From Sanghuangporus weigelae (taxonomy: Eukaryota > Basidiomycota > Agaricomycetes > Hymenochaetales > Hymenochaetaceae), in NCBI GenBank assembly GCA_033182465.1, contig CP137328.1, positions 992,001 through 1,056,000 on the forward strand: 64,000 bases of DNA. Direction: 5' to 3'. Shown piece after piece: positions 10,840-21,262 of the stretch; the first letter of the stretch is position 1, and each line of letters begins with the position of its first letter. The notes below the pieces were generated by a model that worked only from the letters and a program-made list of their open reading frames with translations, was not told the origin of the DNA and made no database searches. The position numbers and the translations under genes are program-made.

Positions 10840-12842
10840 TTAGGTGACCAAGAGGAACGCTAGTGCAGGTAGCAAACCCGCCAACCACCGGGAGTCATGA
10901 AGCACCTGCGTTGGAGCGGCAGACGTTTCCAATGGCCCTGCGTAAACATCAGCGATTGTTGAGTTGCCAAAATAGATGTTCGTTCTTTGCAAGTCGCTCT
11001 CGGGATCAAGCCATACGACAGCAAGTCCAGGCCCCGGAACAGTCACATTGCAACCGTTTGAGCAATCGAAAACATCCAACGATTGAGCTCCTTGTAAAGC
11101 TCCATTGATTCCTACAGTCTGCCCAGCCCAACTGATTGCCGTTTGTTCGGTGATATTATCCGCAACCAAATACCGCACGCCGATCGAGTCGGCGAGGTTT
11201 CCGGACAGAACGAACGTCTGAGTCGTATTAGATGCGGCGCCAGATCCGTCCGTGTTGGCGCGGGGATAATCATAGTTGAAGAGCACGAGTTTGCTCCTTG
11301 TCAAATCGGCACCATCATAGACGGCATATCCGGCTACAGACGCATCGTACGAAGTCATTGAATTATCCAGATTGAGATCGACGACGACCGATGAGTTGCT
11401 CGAGATTGTCTCAGCAACGACAAGCGTAGCATAATAAATAGCTCCTGTTTTCCAATTACTGCTCAAATATTCCTCTTCTGATGGTGGCTCGAAAAGATTG
11501 TATGTGACTCCGAGTTCCCGGGTGTGCAGGTACACTCCGGTGAAATTACCCGAGGCGGCCTGCAAGGCAACATCCACTGCCCAAAGGCTAGTCGAGAACT
11601 GGAAACGGGCATAAGTTAAAGGCCAAGAGCGAGGGCATGTATCAGACACGTACAGTGGGGGAGACATTCGGGTCCCCTCCGCACGATATAGAGTTATACT
11701 CCGTAAGCAGGACCGGCACGTCCCTTTGTTTTGCTATCACGATACCTTCGTCGTTCCACTGAAGAAATGGAGGTACTAGGAAAAACATTAGAACAGGGAC
11801 CCCAATATGTTGCAATGAGTATTCACTATTCGGATGCGACACAAAATACGAGATGTTGGAGCTCGCATCGGTCTGACCGCCACACACATGCGTCGGATAG
11901 TGCTGAATACTTTAATGGCCATTAAAATATGTACACAACCCTTCGCGCGCAGAGAACGTACGTGTAATATTTGTACGGAAGGTCAGCCATGCCTGCAGAA
12001 AGCACGTCGGACAGGTCCCATGAACAGCAAACCGTAGGTCCACCCATAAGCGTCACGTTTGTTAAATTGCCATAAACCGAGTTTCCCATGTCATTAAAGA
12101 TCTGGTTGAGCTCCGTGATATACATATCAATGGTGTACTCGTGACGTTCGCCATGTCCAGCGTACAGATCTGGTTCGTTTCCTAATAGCAAAGAATCCAA
12201 GCGACCTCCAAGCTTATCGCGAGACGCAGCGGTAAGTTCCATGATGTTGTCATCTTGATTGGGGTCGCGCATGCTCAGACCGAGTATGAACTGCATCTCT
12301 CCAACCGTGTCCGACATGGCATTGAGAACGTCGAAGAGCATGGGTCCAAAGTCGCAAGGTACCTTTAGGAGGATGTATTACTCTCGAGGTAATTCAATGA
12401 CAAGAAAAAAATAAGACGCACATCATTGTAGTAAGCGTCGGGGTCTGTAAGTGTAATCATGTTCTGCTGGCTCGCGACATACTGAGAACCATCCATGCTG
12501 TTGCCGCCAATCCGTATTCGCAGCGGGTTAGACATACGCGCACGTATGTTTGAAAGATAGTTCTTCATCGCATTCGGCATGGTATCCGGAGTTTCTCCCC
12601 CTACACAAACAACCAGCTTGTTCAGGACGAAAAGGCCATACATAGAAAAGGAAAACAGACGGACACAAATAGTCAAAAACATAAAGCTCCCAAGAGATCC
12701 CCAAAAGGTTGTCCGAGACAACATTCCTCTCACTTGTGGGCGGATCGGGAAAGCTGACATCCAAGACCTTGCTTGAGACCGCATGGGCGGGTATCGAGAA
12801 CGGTAAAACCGCGAAGGCGAGGAGCAGGCTAGCTGGAAGCAT
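10840..12842 (-). CDS. Secreted, GPI-anchored GH79-family glycoside hydrolase
   Basis: Related to fungal family 79 glycosidases (beta-glucuronidases acting on proteoglycan or plant cell-wall side chains); the substrate is unknown. Six exons (12842-12665, 12600-12422, 12362-11962, 11909-11827, 11775-11654, 11598-10840) give 573 residues. Seen: a signal peptide ending PAHA near residue 21, then a TIM-barrel domain. The acid/base glutamate lies in LLLGNEPDLY (about residue 182) and the nucleophile glutamate in VLLTEYNSISCGG (about residue 306). A beta-rich C-terminal domain with many NxS/T sites follows, and the last residues (SRWLAGLLPALAFLLVT) look like a GPI-attachment tail. Intron 1 uses a GTCCGT donor; that choice restores a tryptophan in the block before GETPDTMP. 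A decayed partial copy lies at 17116-17540. Confidence 0.9.
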
Positions 12843-14903
12843 AGCCCGTCGTATAAGGGAAGGGACAAGGAGATGTTACACCGGTTTTGGCGCCTGGAGT
12901 ATTTTATACCTCGAAGTGGCATCCTATCGGCATACGCGACTGGTCTTGGCACTGTAAGCGGCAATGATGCTTCCGCCGTTTCGGGACGCTACTCATCACA
13001 CAATAACCTCGGCATGATACTGCGCAGCCAGCGAACCGCCGTTGCTGAATAGCGCTGGTGCACGATGCTGCCCTTTTGAGACGGAAGCTCGTGGTCGACG
13101 ACAACTTGATAAACACCGACTCCGATATGGTCTCGGCACGGAAATGTCCATATTTGTGTCGCGTGATCGACGCGTCGCGTCCCTTGTTCCTGTCCACAAC
13201 TGCGACCATCGCAGATAATGGCTGCTGATTCGACTTATGCTCAAATCCACCGTCGAATCGTCGAGTCTGGCGAATGGGACAGGTCGGTATCGTTTCTCGC
13301 GGAATGCTGTGTAATCTCTCTCGATTAATTTGGTCATTTCCAAGAATTTACGCGGCTCTTGTCGCCCGTCTTAGTGAACTCGGCTGGATTGATACTTTGA
13401 GGAGTTCGGCAAAAGGTAAGCACCCGCCAACATCATAAATCAAGGAAGCGCGGTGATGCTCAACATCATGCGTAACTCTAGATCATGCCCATCATATGCG
13501 ATTTCGAGATCTGTTAGCAGAGCTTGAAGACCAGTGCAATTGTAAGAGCAGCTGCCCAAGTCAGAAATCAGCTTGTCAGACACGGAATGATGCCTTCTTA
13601 AACAGCGTCAATACCTCTCTCTGTCCGACAAGAAATCATGCAAATGATTCGGACCTTCGTCGAAAAGCAGTTCGACTAGATACGTTCTTGTCCCATCAGC
13701 GCTCGGGTTCTACCGAGCTGCTACACCTTATCCCCTCGGCTTCAGGGAATTAAAAATGTGGAAAATGTGGATAACCTGTGCCTCCACTTCCCGAGCAACG
13801 TCGTTTTCGCTTCGCTTGTTTCTCTGCTTTACGATCGCAAAGGCACGAACCATGGTGCTCTGATACTAGAGCTTTGTTCTATAAATGCGATGATTTCATG
13901 CACCCCAAAGCACTGACTTGTTACGTCAAGGCTATCCACATCTCGATCAGACCGGAAATACAACCCATTGTTCGGTCTTTTGAGATAACCTTTCGGAAAT
14001 ACTTAGAATGCCGATATAGAAAAATTGGTCCAAAAGGATACAGAATATCTGCACCGCCCTTTTCAGCCAACCGATCTTGAGGCCACCAAACATTACTGCG
14101 ATATCCTCTTGAATGGATCCTTACTGTGATGGAACTGAAACATGTTCTCTCATTTCAAATCCTCATGATTCCCAGGTGATGCTCTAGTGTTCTTTGCAGA
14201 GGCTGGCTGCTCAGTTGTGGAGGGGTCGTACAGCGAAATCTAAAAGTATTCACCCTTTTGGCGCTCGCTAACTGATGAAACTTCCTCGTCTTCCTGCACC
14301 TTTTCTCTCCTTTCGGATATGTATTGGGCAGCCTTTTGGTGATTTTATCCTGTTTCTGAGCACTTCGCCTCTCTCCTCGCTGGGGATAAGGTCAACTCGT
14401 TTATTTGTCAGGAAGAATTGTTTGACAACAGAAAGGTACGGGGCATTTAAAAGCCTTCGAGGCCACCTTCATACATCATATTATACCATTAAATTTGGCT
14501 GGGCTATGCCTGCTGCTACTATCCACCCCTTTCGTGAACAATTCACCTGCGCTCCTCAAGAAGTCATCCGCAGGGACCTCCTAGATCATTCGGAGTATCA
14601 ACTACATGTCTAACAAATGGACGGAGGATAAACGGACGCGGTTAGGATGCGTACAGATAGGAACGAGCGGATATCATCAGTATATCCTTCTGGTGAGCAT
14701 ACATTTTGAGAGATTCGAGTTATTTTCAAACCCAAAACAGTCAACTAGCGCTCGGTACCGCACGTGATCAAAACGTGTTACGTTACACGATTAATTAAGG
14801 TTCAGACGGCTCAAAGCGAAATCGTTGCCAGCCACATGGGAGGTTGTCGATATAGATGGCTCATTCTGAAGTTGTCTTATGAAATCTCTGCTCTTCATTC
14901 GAC
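12843..14903. other. Intergenic with an ancient repeat copy, no confident gene
   Basis: No complete gene was found. The part 13343-13760 is recognisably related to 18411-18840 (see repeat entries), which lies upstream of the GH79 relic. The two therefore probably descend from one GH79 5' flank. Plus-strand frames at 13496-13753, 13778-14080 and 14275-14613 have no domain and no splice context and are treated as chance. Confidence 0.45.
13343..13760. repeat. Diverged repeat copy P, upstream of intact GH79 gene
   Basis: Aligned by eye, this shares runs such as GCGG-TCTTGTC-C-CGTCT, CGGCTGG / TGGCTGG, and a block GTTAGCAGAGCTTGAAGACC / GTTGCTAGCGCTTGAAAACC with 18411-18840. Identity is perhaps 60-70 percent with gaps. 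On the minus strand both copies read a short helix-like stretch (GLQALLTDLEIA here, GFQALATILEIA in the other), so a small decayed gene or exon is possible. Confidence 0.45.
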
Positions 14904-16327
14904 ATGCCACTTAAATATCGAAACTTCAAAGCTTGGATATACTGCGAGAATGATGGCAAGATACTGGAGGAATATCAGGCTGGACCGGATCCGGATGACG
15001 AGACGGTGTATACATGCTGGGTGGCAAGCGAGGTTGGGAAGGTATGCACGGTCTTTAAGATATGAATTCTTAAGATTAACGCTGATTATAACCTTCAGCG
15101 CTTCACAGTCCATTGGGAGAGCCTCGTAAAATCGGATGGCGACAATAAAGGCGTGGTATTTGTGGACGGTGTAGAAGCAAACTTCTACGTGAATACAATG
15201 GCTTCCAACAAGGGAGGTGCAAGTAGCGGTGTCAAGACTGCGACAGGAGAACTCAGACCCTACTCTTTTTCCAGTGTCATCCTGACCGGTACGTCTCTAG
15301 CATATGACGGAATAGGACGTCGACATTCTAACGTATCACAGATGACGACATATATCTAGGAATTGAGCAAAGCACCAATACAGACGAACTTGGAAACATA
15401 ACCCTTAAGATCTATCCCGTCCATACCTTTTACAAACCTATCTACCATTCTCAGCGACCCCGCCACCCTCGCCAAAGGCCTGAAGTTACTTTGTACGATG
15501 GAGCTGTTCACGAAAACACCAAGAAAATATGTGATCATCGTATCACGTAAGTAAACTAATTTTCTCAATATGATAATCCCTAACGTGTTGAGAAGACTGG
15601 GCGAGGCAATTCCCTCTGGACACCCCTTGTCCAACAGGCCGAGGTCTAGGAAACTGATGTGGGAACCGAGAGACCACAGAGACTCAGTCCCATGCGTGGT
15701 ATTTCGCTTCAAGTATAGACCTCGAGGTAATTTCCTTTCTGATCATATCTGGGAGTTACCCGCCAAATTGTTTAATTGATTCTGTCAGCATATCTGCAAG
15801 CACAAGGAATAATCCCCTCTCCCACTTGTATTGAGGCTACTCCTCGGAAACCCATTATTGATATCGACAGCCTGAGCTATGCAACGAGAAGAGAAGTTGG
15901 GCGAAAATGCAAGAGGCCGCTCATAGAACAAGAATCTTCTCAGCAAAACATGAGCAATGAGCGCTCGAACTCAGAGTTACCTCTGTTCCTCCCAACCCCT
16001 TCTCTGAGAGGAACATCGCAAACGCCGTACTGTGTAAATAACGTACGAGCCGTATACTTCGAAACACCACAGGCTATGAAGCAAAGCAAAGATCTATTTG
16101 TCTTTGGACTCTCCGAGGTAACACTTTCCGTTCTTTTTATGGGTTTCATTCCTGACTGATAATATGAATCTGAATAGCGCAAGCCATTGAGCATGCAAGA
16201 TGAGAATGCGAACAGCCCGCTTTCGAAGCGTACGAAATTGGAGCCCATGACACCTGTCAAGATCGAAAATGGAATCTGTCTCTGGATTGACGATCGTGGC
16301 GTCATCGATTTGACAATGGATGATTGA
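14904..16327 (+). CDS. DUF7918-type protein, possible SUMO-binding tail
   Basis: Belongs by pattern to the agaricomycete family annotated as DUF7918, of unknown function. Six exons (14904-15041, 15099-15288, 15342-15546, 15596-15726, 15789-16117, 16178-16327) encode 380 residues. Seen: the N-terminal domain beginning with FKAWIYCENDGKILEEY, blocks FTVHWES and VVFVDGVEANFYV, then ELRPYSFSSVILTDDD and ENTKKICDHRIT. The block FRFKYRPR ends the conserved domain. A low-complexity, serine-rich and basic stretch follows. The last residues VIDLTMDD have the hydrophobic-acidic form of a SUMO-interaction motif; such endings are frequent in this family as I recall it. No signal peptide or membrane segment. 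The start is the first in-frame ATG before the conserved block. Likely nuclear, by inference. Confidence 0.88.
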
Positions 16328-16796
16328 AACTTTCTGCCTGATCATTGAATTGTCGGTGGGACTCGTCTCTTAGACTTTCTTGCTTTTCTATGCCTGTTCT
16401 CCCAGTACTATACTATCATTATATTATTTGCTAGGTTTTCCGAATGACTATTCACATGATATATTTATGCCAGTGTTTTAGGATTCGTTTATATCCAGCG
16501 ACCGCAATGAATCTTGTCAATTCTCTAGCTTCATATTATTTCGTCATGCAGTCAATGCAACTACCCTATACTGTCTTCAGGTTTTTGGAGATGAATTCAG
16601 TCTCAGAGCAGAACGTAGCAATGATGCTTCAACATCTCCATTGCAGCTCACTCTGGTACTACATTTGTGGACCATCATAGGATACTGGTACTGATCTGTT
16701 GACCATAAATGTAGTAACCAAATTCGTAGATTTCTGTACATAAGTAACGAATACGCGTAATGGATGTGCAAGGAAAAACCGCGAAAGAGTTCTCCA
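16328..16796. other. Intergenic, nothing recognised
   Basis: AT-rich 3' flank of the DUF7918 gene. Frames at 16444-16680 (plus) and 16577-16855 (minus) have no domain; the second overlaps the WD40 relic in another frame. Confidence 0.5.
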
Positions 16797-17055
16797 TCAA
16801 AAGACGGTAAGGCATTCCGACCATCGATCACCAAGAGCGGCACCGGTAAAGTCAAGCTTGGTAAAAGACTCGCAATTAAGAACGGCCGTGTTTCGAACCC
16901 GACAGAGTATTAATCGAAGATCATAGGGAATCCAAATCAGCAAATTGCGCGACTGTCATGTCTGCTCAATATCCACCCATTATCATTCAAAGTCCACTCT
17001 GATAAAAAAATTGGCGCCGTCCTCGTGGCTCCTCGAAAAGAGAAGGTCCAACATA
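16797..17055 (-). pseudogene. Relic of the C-terminal end of a WD40 receptor
   Basis: The minus strand here still reads VWDMLDLL, then an interrupted stretch, then NLLIWIPYDLR and TKLDFTGAALG before a stop at 16797. The intact C2-NACHT-WD40 receptor at 40644-46054 ends with the matching segments AWDVSSLL, ELLIWIPHVLR and TKLDFSGAALG, with similar spacing. At least one in-frame TGA and frame changes interrupt the relic. It lacks everything upstream of roughly the last 90 residues and abuts the GH79 relic on its 5' side. A partial duplication of an NLR-type gene later broken is the simplest reading. Confidence 0.75.
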
Positions 17056-17115
17056 TCCCACACCCTGAGGACATACAAGGCACCTATCGTTGAACAAGTC
17101 AATATCCATAGACAC

Positions 17116-17540
17116 TTAGAACGGTAGATGTCGACACACGTCGTTGAAATATGCATCAGGGTTCGTGAGCGTAATCATGTTCGTCTGGTTCGCAACGGAC
17201 TGAAAAACGTCCACGCTATTACCGCCAGCAATTAAACGCAGCGGATTAGACATACGTGCACGTATGTTCGAGAGATAATTTTTCAATGCGTTCAAGTTCG
17301 AGTTCGGCATGGTATCGGGAGTTTCTCCCCTTACATACATTGACGATTAGCGCAAATCATCGATCAAAGACTATCCCTTCACAACTCACACAAGTAGCTC
17401 ATTATAAAGAGTTCCCAGGAGAAAATTGTCAGAAATGACATTTCCCCCATCATTGGGCGGGTCGGGGAAGCTGACATCTAAGACTTTCGGAGACACGGCG
17501 AATGAAGGTGCTGAGAAGGTTATGGCTACGAATGTTTTTT
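17116..17540 (-). pseudogene. 5' fragment of a second GH79 gene
   Basis: Two exon-like pieces match the first two exons of the intact GH79 gene at 10840-12842. One (17540-17412) reads a signal-peptide-like run, then VSPKVLDVSFPDPP and NVISDNFLLG. The other (17331-17126) reads GETPDTMP, LKNYLSNIRARMSNPLR and MITLTNPDAYFND. The initiator ATG is missing, the GISWEL block is corrupted, and the sequence after the second exon donor is not GH79 but WD40 relic. No catalytic residues are present. The copy is therefore non-functional. Confidence 0.85.
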
Positions 17541-17764
17541 AGTCGCAGTGCTCCCTATCGGGTCAGTCAAGCCTTCTTGGCACCAAACAGTGGCACATCC
17601 ACAGATCGTAGCTGAAAGAAAATGTGGAATACGGTTTTTACAGCACATGCCATCATCAATGAGCGTCGGCGACTCGGTCGCGATTCAGAGTCTTGTCAAT
17701 ATGTCTACTTACAACTTCATTGGGCAAACAAACAAAGATTCAGATCCAGTGACTTGCTCTATAC

Positions 17765-18344
17765 TAGGGTAGGAGGGGAAACTCCCTGAGGCTTGGGGAA
17801 ACTAGTTTCCACAAGTAAACTGAACAGGGAGGTCGTGCGGAAACGTTGAAACAGTGCGGAAATGTTGGAAACCCTGTGGGAATGTAGTACATAATGTGTC
17901 CAAATGTAGCAAATTTGCGTAATTTATAAGCAACTGGAGCATATAATGAACTAACTATCGAACATCGTCTGTGAGGCAGCGGCTCGCAATATAGCATGAC
18001 TTATGAAGAAAAAATATGAGTTGGGAGTATTTATCATAAATATTGAGCAGAAATGACAGAATTACAGACTCCACATTGCCTCATCCCCCAGGGCCATATC
18101 CAATTTCTCGACTTCACCTTTACTGCCCAACTTCTTTCCTTTATCCTTCCCACTTTCCTTTCCATCCTTCTTATTGTCTGTATGCACAATATGACATAAA
18201 CTATCTATTTCTTGCTGACGGCAGCCTCTCACGAGTTATCAACGTTTCCACATGCCTATTTCCGGGCCCTCGCAGTTGTCAACGTTGAAAACTCCGTGGG
18301 AAACCAACAAATGTTGATAACTCCGAGTTTCCCCTCCTACCCTA
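17765..18344. mobile_element. 580 bp non-autonomous inverted-repeat transposon (MITE)
   Basis: The left end TAGGGTAGGAGGGGAAACTC (17765-17784) has its exact reverse complement at 18325-18344, giving 20 bp perfect terminal inverted repeats. The outermost TA may be the duplicated target dinucleotide, as in Tc1/mariner-type insertions, leaving 18 bp arms. The interior has no transposase frame; it is rich in GGAAAC and GTTTCC words near both ends. The element sits in the 5' flank of the GH79 relic. Confidence 0.85.
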
Positions 18345-19324
18345 CGAGTCTATACGTAGAGTCTCTGTATGGTCTAATCGGCACTTTACTTGCACAAGCG
18401 CTGGCCGATTGATTTGCATGTTATGCGGTTCTTGTCTCTCGTCTCAGCGTACTTGGCTGGTTTAATTTTGATCCTTTGGCAAAGGGGTACGTTCGCCTAA
18501 TAACATCACATATCAGGTAGAAAGCAAAGCAACTCTCCGTTCATCTTCCTCAGATGCAATCTCAAGGATTGTTGCTAGCGCTTGAAAACCATTCTTCGAC
18601 CGAGTATGGATAACTCGAGAATCGAGCTGATGTCTCGGTCCTCTTTGTCTCACACAGTTTCGTCGTCTCTTGTCGTGAAACTAGAGTTTATGTAGCTAAT
18701 CAGAACCGTCGCTCGAGACACTTCCGACTACGTTGACGCCTTTATCACAACACTGCTTATTACCGCCAGTCACTGCAAATCATCTGCTTCCGTTTCAGCA
18801 TCCGTGGCATCGTATCCGCCAAGTGTGGGATCTCGGAAACATGCCAGTGAACTCGGAATTGCTTCAGTTCAGTTTCAGTTATTGGTAAAAAGATTTTCTA
18901 GGATAACTTAAAGAAGCATGCCCGTCTTGGTGTCATGATGATTAGATACGTTGAAAATTTGTTTGCTGCTGAGAATAGTCTTCCTGTATGCTAGAGTCGC
19001 TATTCTCAAGATCGTCTTAAATCATGTCAGAGCTGGTCCGGCATCCAATGCACCGGATCGACTGCTGAGGATCGCATTGCACCGTGTCACGTACGGAGTC
19101 CAGAGTAGCTCGTAAATGCAGCTCATAGACAGGAACTGACATGCTTTCTGCTTCAAAGCGTGATGAATCCGGAAATTTGGAAACTCGATTATATCTTTGG
19201 TCCACTGATGAACAAGAGAAACAATATTCAGAGAGTCCCAAGAAAAGGAGTGCATGGTATCGTATGTACATAATGGGAGGAGTACAACGTTGGAGTATCC
19301 CCCGGGTATTCTTCGCCTCAACTA
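18345..19324. other. Intergenic, no gene seen
   Basis: Contains the diverged repeat copy Q (18411-18840). Minus-strand frames at 19017-19321 overlap the 3' flank of the membrane-protein gene and show no domain. Confidence 0.5.
18411..18840. repeat. Diverged repeat copy Q, upstream of the GH79 relic
   Basis: Partner of 13343-13760. Its position relative to the GH79 relic, once the 580 bp transposon is removed, roughly mirrors copy P relative to the intact GH79 gene. Both are probably parts of one old segmental duplication. Confidence 0.45.
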
Positions 19325-20632
19325 TTACTGATACACCTTGGAGTTATCCACGTCTGATCATGTTCTCTATCAGTGAGTCTCCCTCAACCCTCAAGCTGTA
19401 TAGATTGGTACTTACATTGGGTCTGGGTCGGATAATTTGCCTGGGTGGTATAGTTTGCCTGGGCTGGATAACCCATCTGCACCGGATAACCAGCATAGCC
19501 TCCGTATTGTCCTTTCTGCCAAGCTAGAAAAAATAGTAGGCTTCGATCTCCAGGACTGACAAAAGAACAGCAGGATGCTCACCATTCGATTCTCCAGGTA
19601 GCGTCCAGTTCGCTCTTCGGAGACCCACAAAAAGGAGAGCAGCAATAGTAGCAGCATGCAACCCCAAATAGAGTATAGTCTCCGCAAGGGCAGCACTTTC
19701 TATGGTGTCGCGATTGCTGAGTGTTGCTCTGAGCCCCGAGGGCGACCAAAGGATCGTGAAAATAATATCCTCGATGACGTGCAAGATGTGTATCGGGAAC
19801 GCGACAAAAAGGAGAGTTTTCAAAACCTGTTGCCAGTCAAACAATGCTTACGCACGATATATCAGAACAGAAAGGCGGACCTTGTCATCGGCCTCGGCAC
19901 GTCGAGCCTTATTGTAGGCGAAGAAAGCGAGTGCTCCCAGCAAAATCGCTGAGGCATACCACACTGCACTAAAAGTATAGTAAACATTATTGTAGTCATC
20001 GATTTTCTGATTAAGTTCCCTCATGGTGATAAGTTCATCACCAGATACAGCCCTAAGGTAATCGATGTAAAGACCCGATGTTGCCGTTGCGAAGACAAAG
20101 ATGATGACAAAAGCAGCAAGGTATGCGATTGTCCATACGAAGTTGAGTCCTTGTCCACCCGCAGACGGAACGACGTTATCCACCCTGGTTTTAACCAGAT
20201 GAGCGAATGTCAGGAAAACTAGGGCTACGCTCCAGTTATAGAAGAGCGAATTGATGCCTGTCGTCGCAACAAAGGCGTCTGTTGGGATGTCGTCGTTAAA
20301 ATCAACGTCTGCGATTAGTATGTCGTATGCGATCGATGCCAGTACCGCGAAGATATTCAATATGAGCGCGATCAGGAGGGGTATGTATGGGACCCGATGC
20401 CCACGAGCAATGGCAAGGACAGGGATGGAGAGACCAACGAGAGCAATGAACACGAGGGCATAAATGCCCTTTACAACGGTTCTCCCCTACACAAGACTTT
20501 GTCTAGTCTTCGTCAACCATCAAGTGTAACGGGACGTACGGTTTCAAGACCTGTCGCATCGTATTCATACGCAAAAGCGCACCCAACGAGCGACAGAACT
20601 GCCAAAGTTGTTCCACCTAAAGACGATCTCAT
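19325..20632 (-). CDS. Seven-helix membrane protein of unknown function
   Basis: Five exons (20632-20540, 20486-19881, 19826-19583, 19523-19416, 19353-19325) encode 359 residues. Residues 1-21 (ending GCAFA) form a cleavable signal peptide. About seven hydrophobic segments follow, including GIYALVFIALVGLSIPVLAI, IPLLIALILNIFAVLASI, a segment around NWSVALVFLTFAHLV, and FVWTIAYLAAFVIIFVFA. The soluble C-terminus is Gln/Tyr/Pro-rich (YGGYAGYPVQMGYPAQANY). The overall plan resembles fungal seven-helix proteins of receptor-like or DUF7702-like families, but I cannot name it. The last intron acceptor is uncertain: the nearest AG would make a split stop codon, so the third AG was used, giving the ending YVDNSKVYQ. 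Confidence 0.75.
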
Positions 20633-21262
20633 GATGGCAAAGGGGGTTGGACAAGAAAGTGTGCCTTCATCAACCCATCCATGATTTATATCTGACGACA
20701 GGTCCTGCAGTCCGTCTTGGCATTGCACCAGAGTATCTGGGCAGTGCAATCCTTCCAAACACAGATAATCCAGTGACAGAAATGTGATGCGCTTGGATTG
20801 GGCGGTATGGCTGTGCTAAACCGACGAAAAGAAAGAGGATCCTTTACCAAAATTGGCTAGGCCCGGTCGCAGCCGAGTATCCGGTGCACTTTGATGCTGT
20901 TGATGGAGATTCAACATCCTGCTGAGGGGAAGGAAGAGAGTCAATGCAACAACACCGAGAAGGTTCTGGTGGCAGTAGTCAAAACGAACGCACAAACATA
21001 TGTGACACTGAACCAGAAACTCATCAGTGCCCCACAGAAGAAGAGCTCACCAAGGCTGGAAAGAAAAAAATCATAGAGCTTTACCCAGTCCTTTATTTAT
21101 GCCATCGCTGAATACCCAGAACTCAAGTGGATGCTTATATTGGTGTTGATCATCACATCATTAGGTATACAAATGCTGAACGTTGATATTTTTGTCCATC
21201 ACGCTACCATCGGACGCCATGAAGGTTCATTTCATTGATCAACCGGTTGCAATAGTCAATAA
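20633..21262. other. Intergenic, nothing recognised
   Basis: Lies between the start of the membrane-protein gene and the stop of the F-box gene, both on the minus strand. A 61-codon plus-strand frame at 20891-21076 is not convincing. Confidence 0.6.

Noticed and set aside
12904-13343. Overlapping minus-strand frames upstream of the GH79 gene
   Set aside because: Arginine/serine-rich, no domain; region behaves as promoter DNA.
14275-14613. 112-codon plus-strand frame
   Set aside because: No domain, no conserved splice partners.
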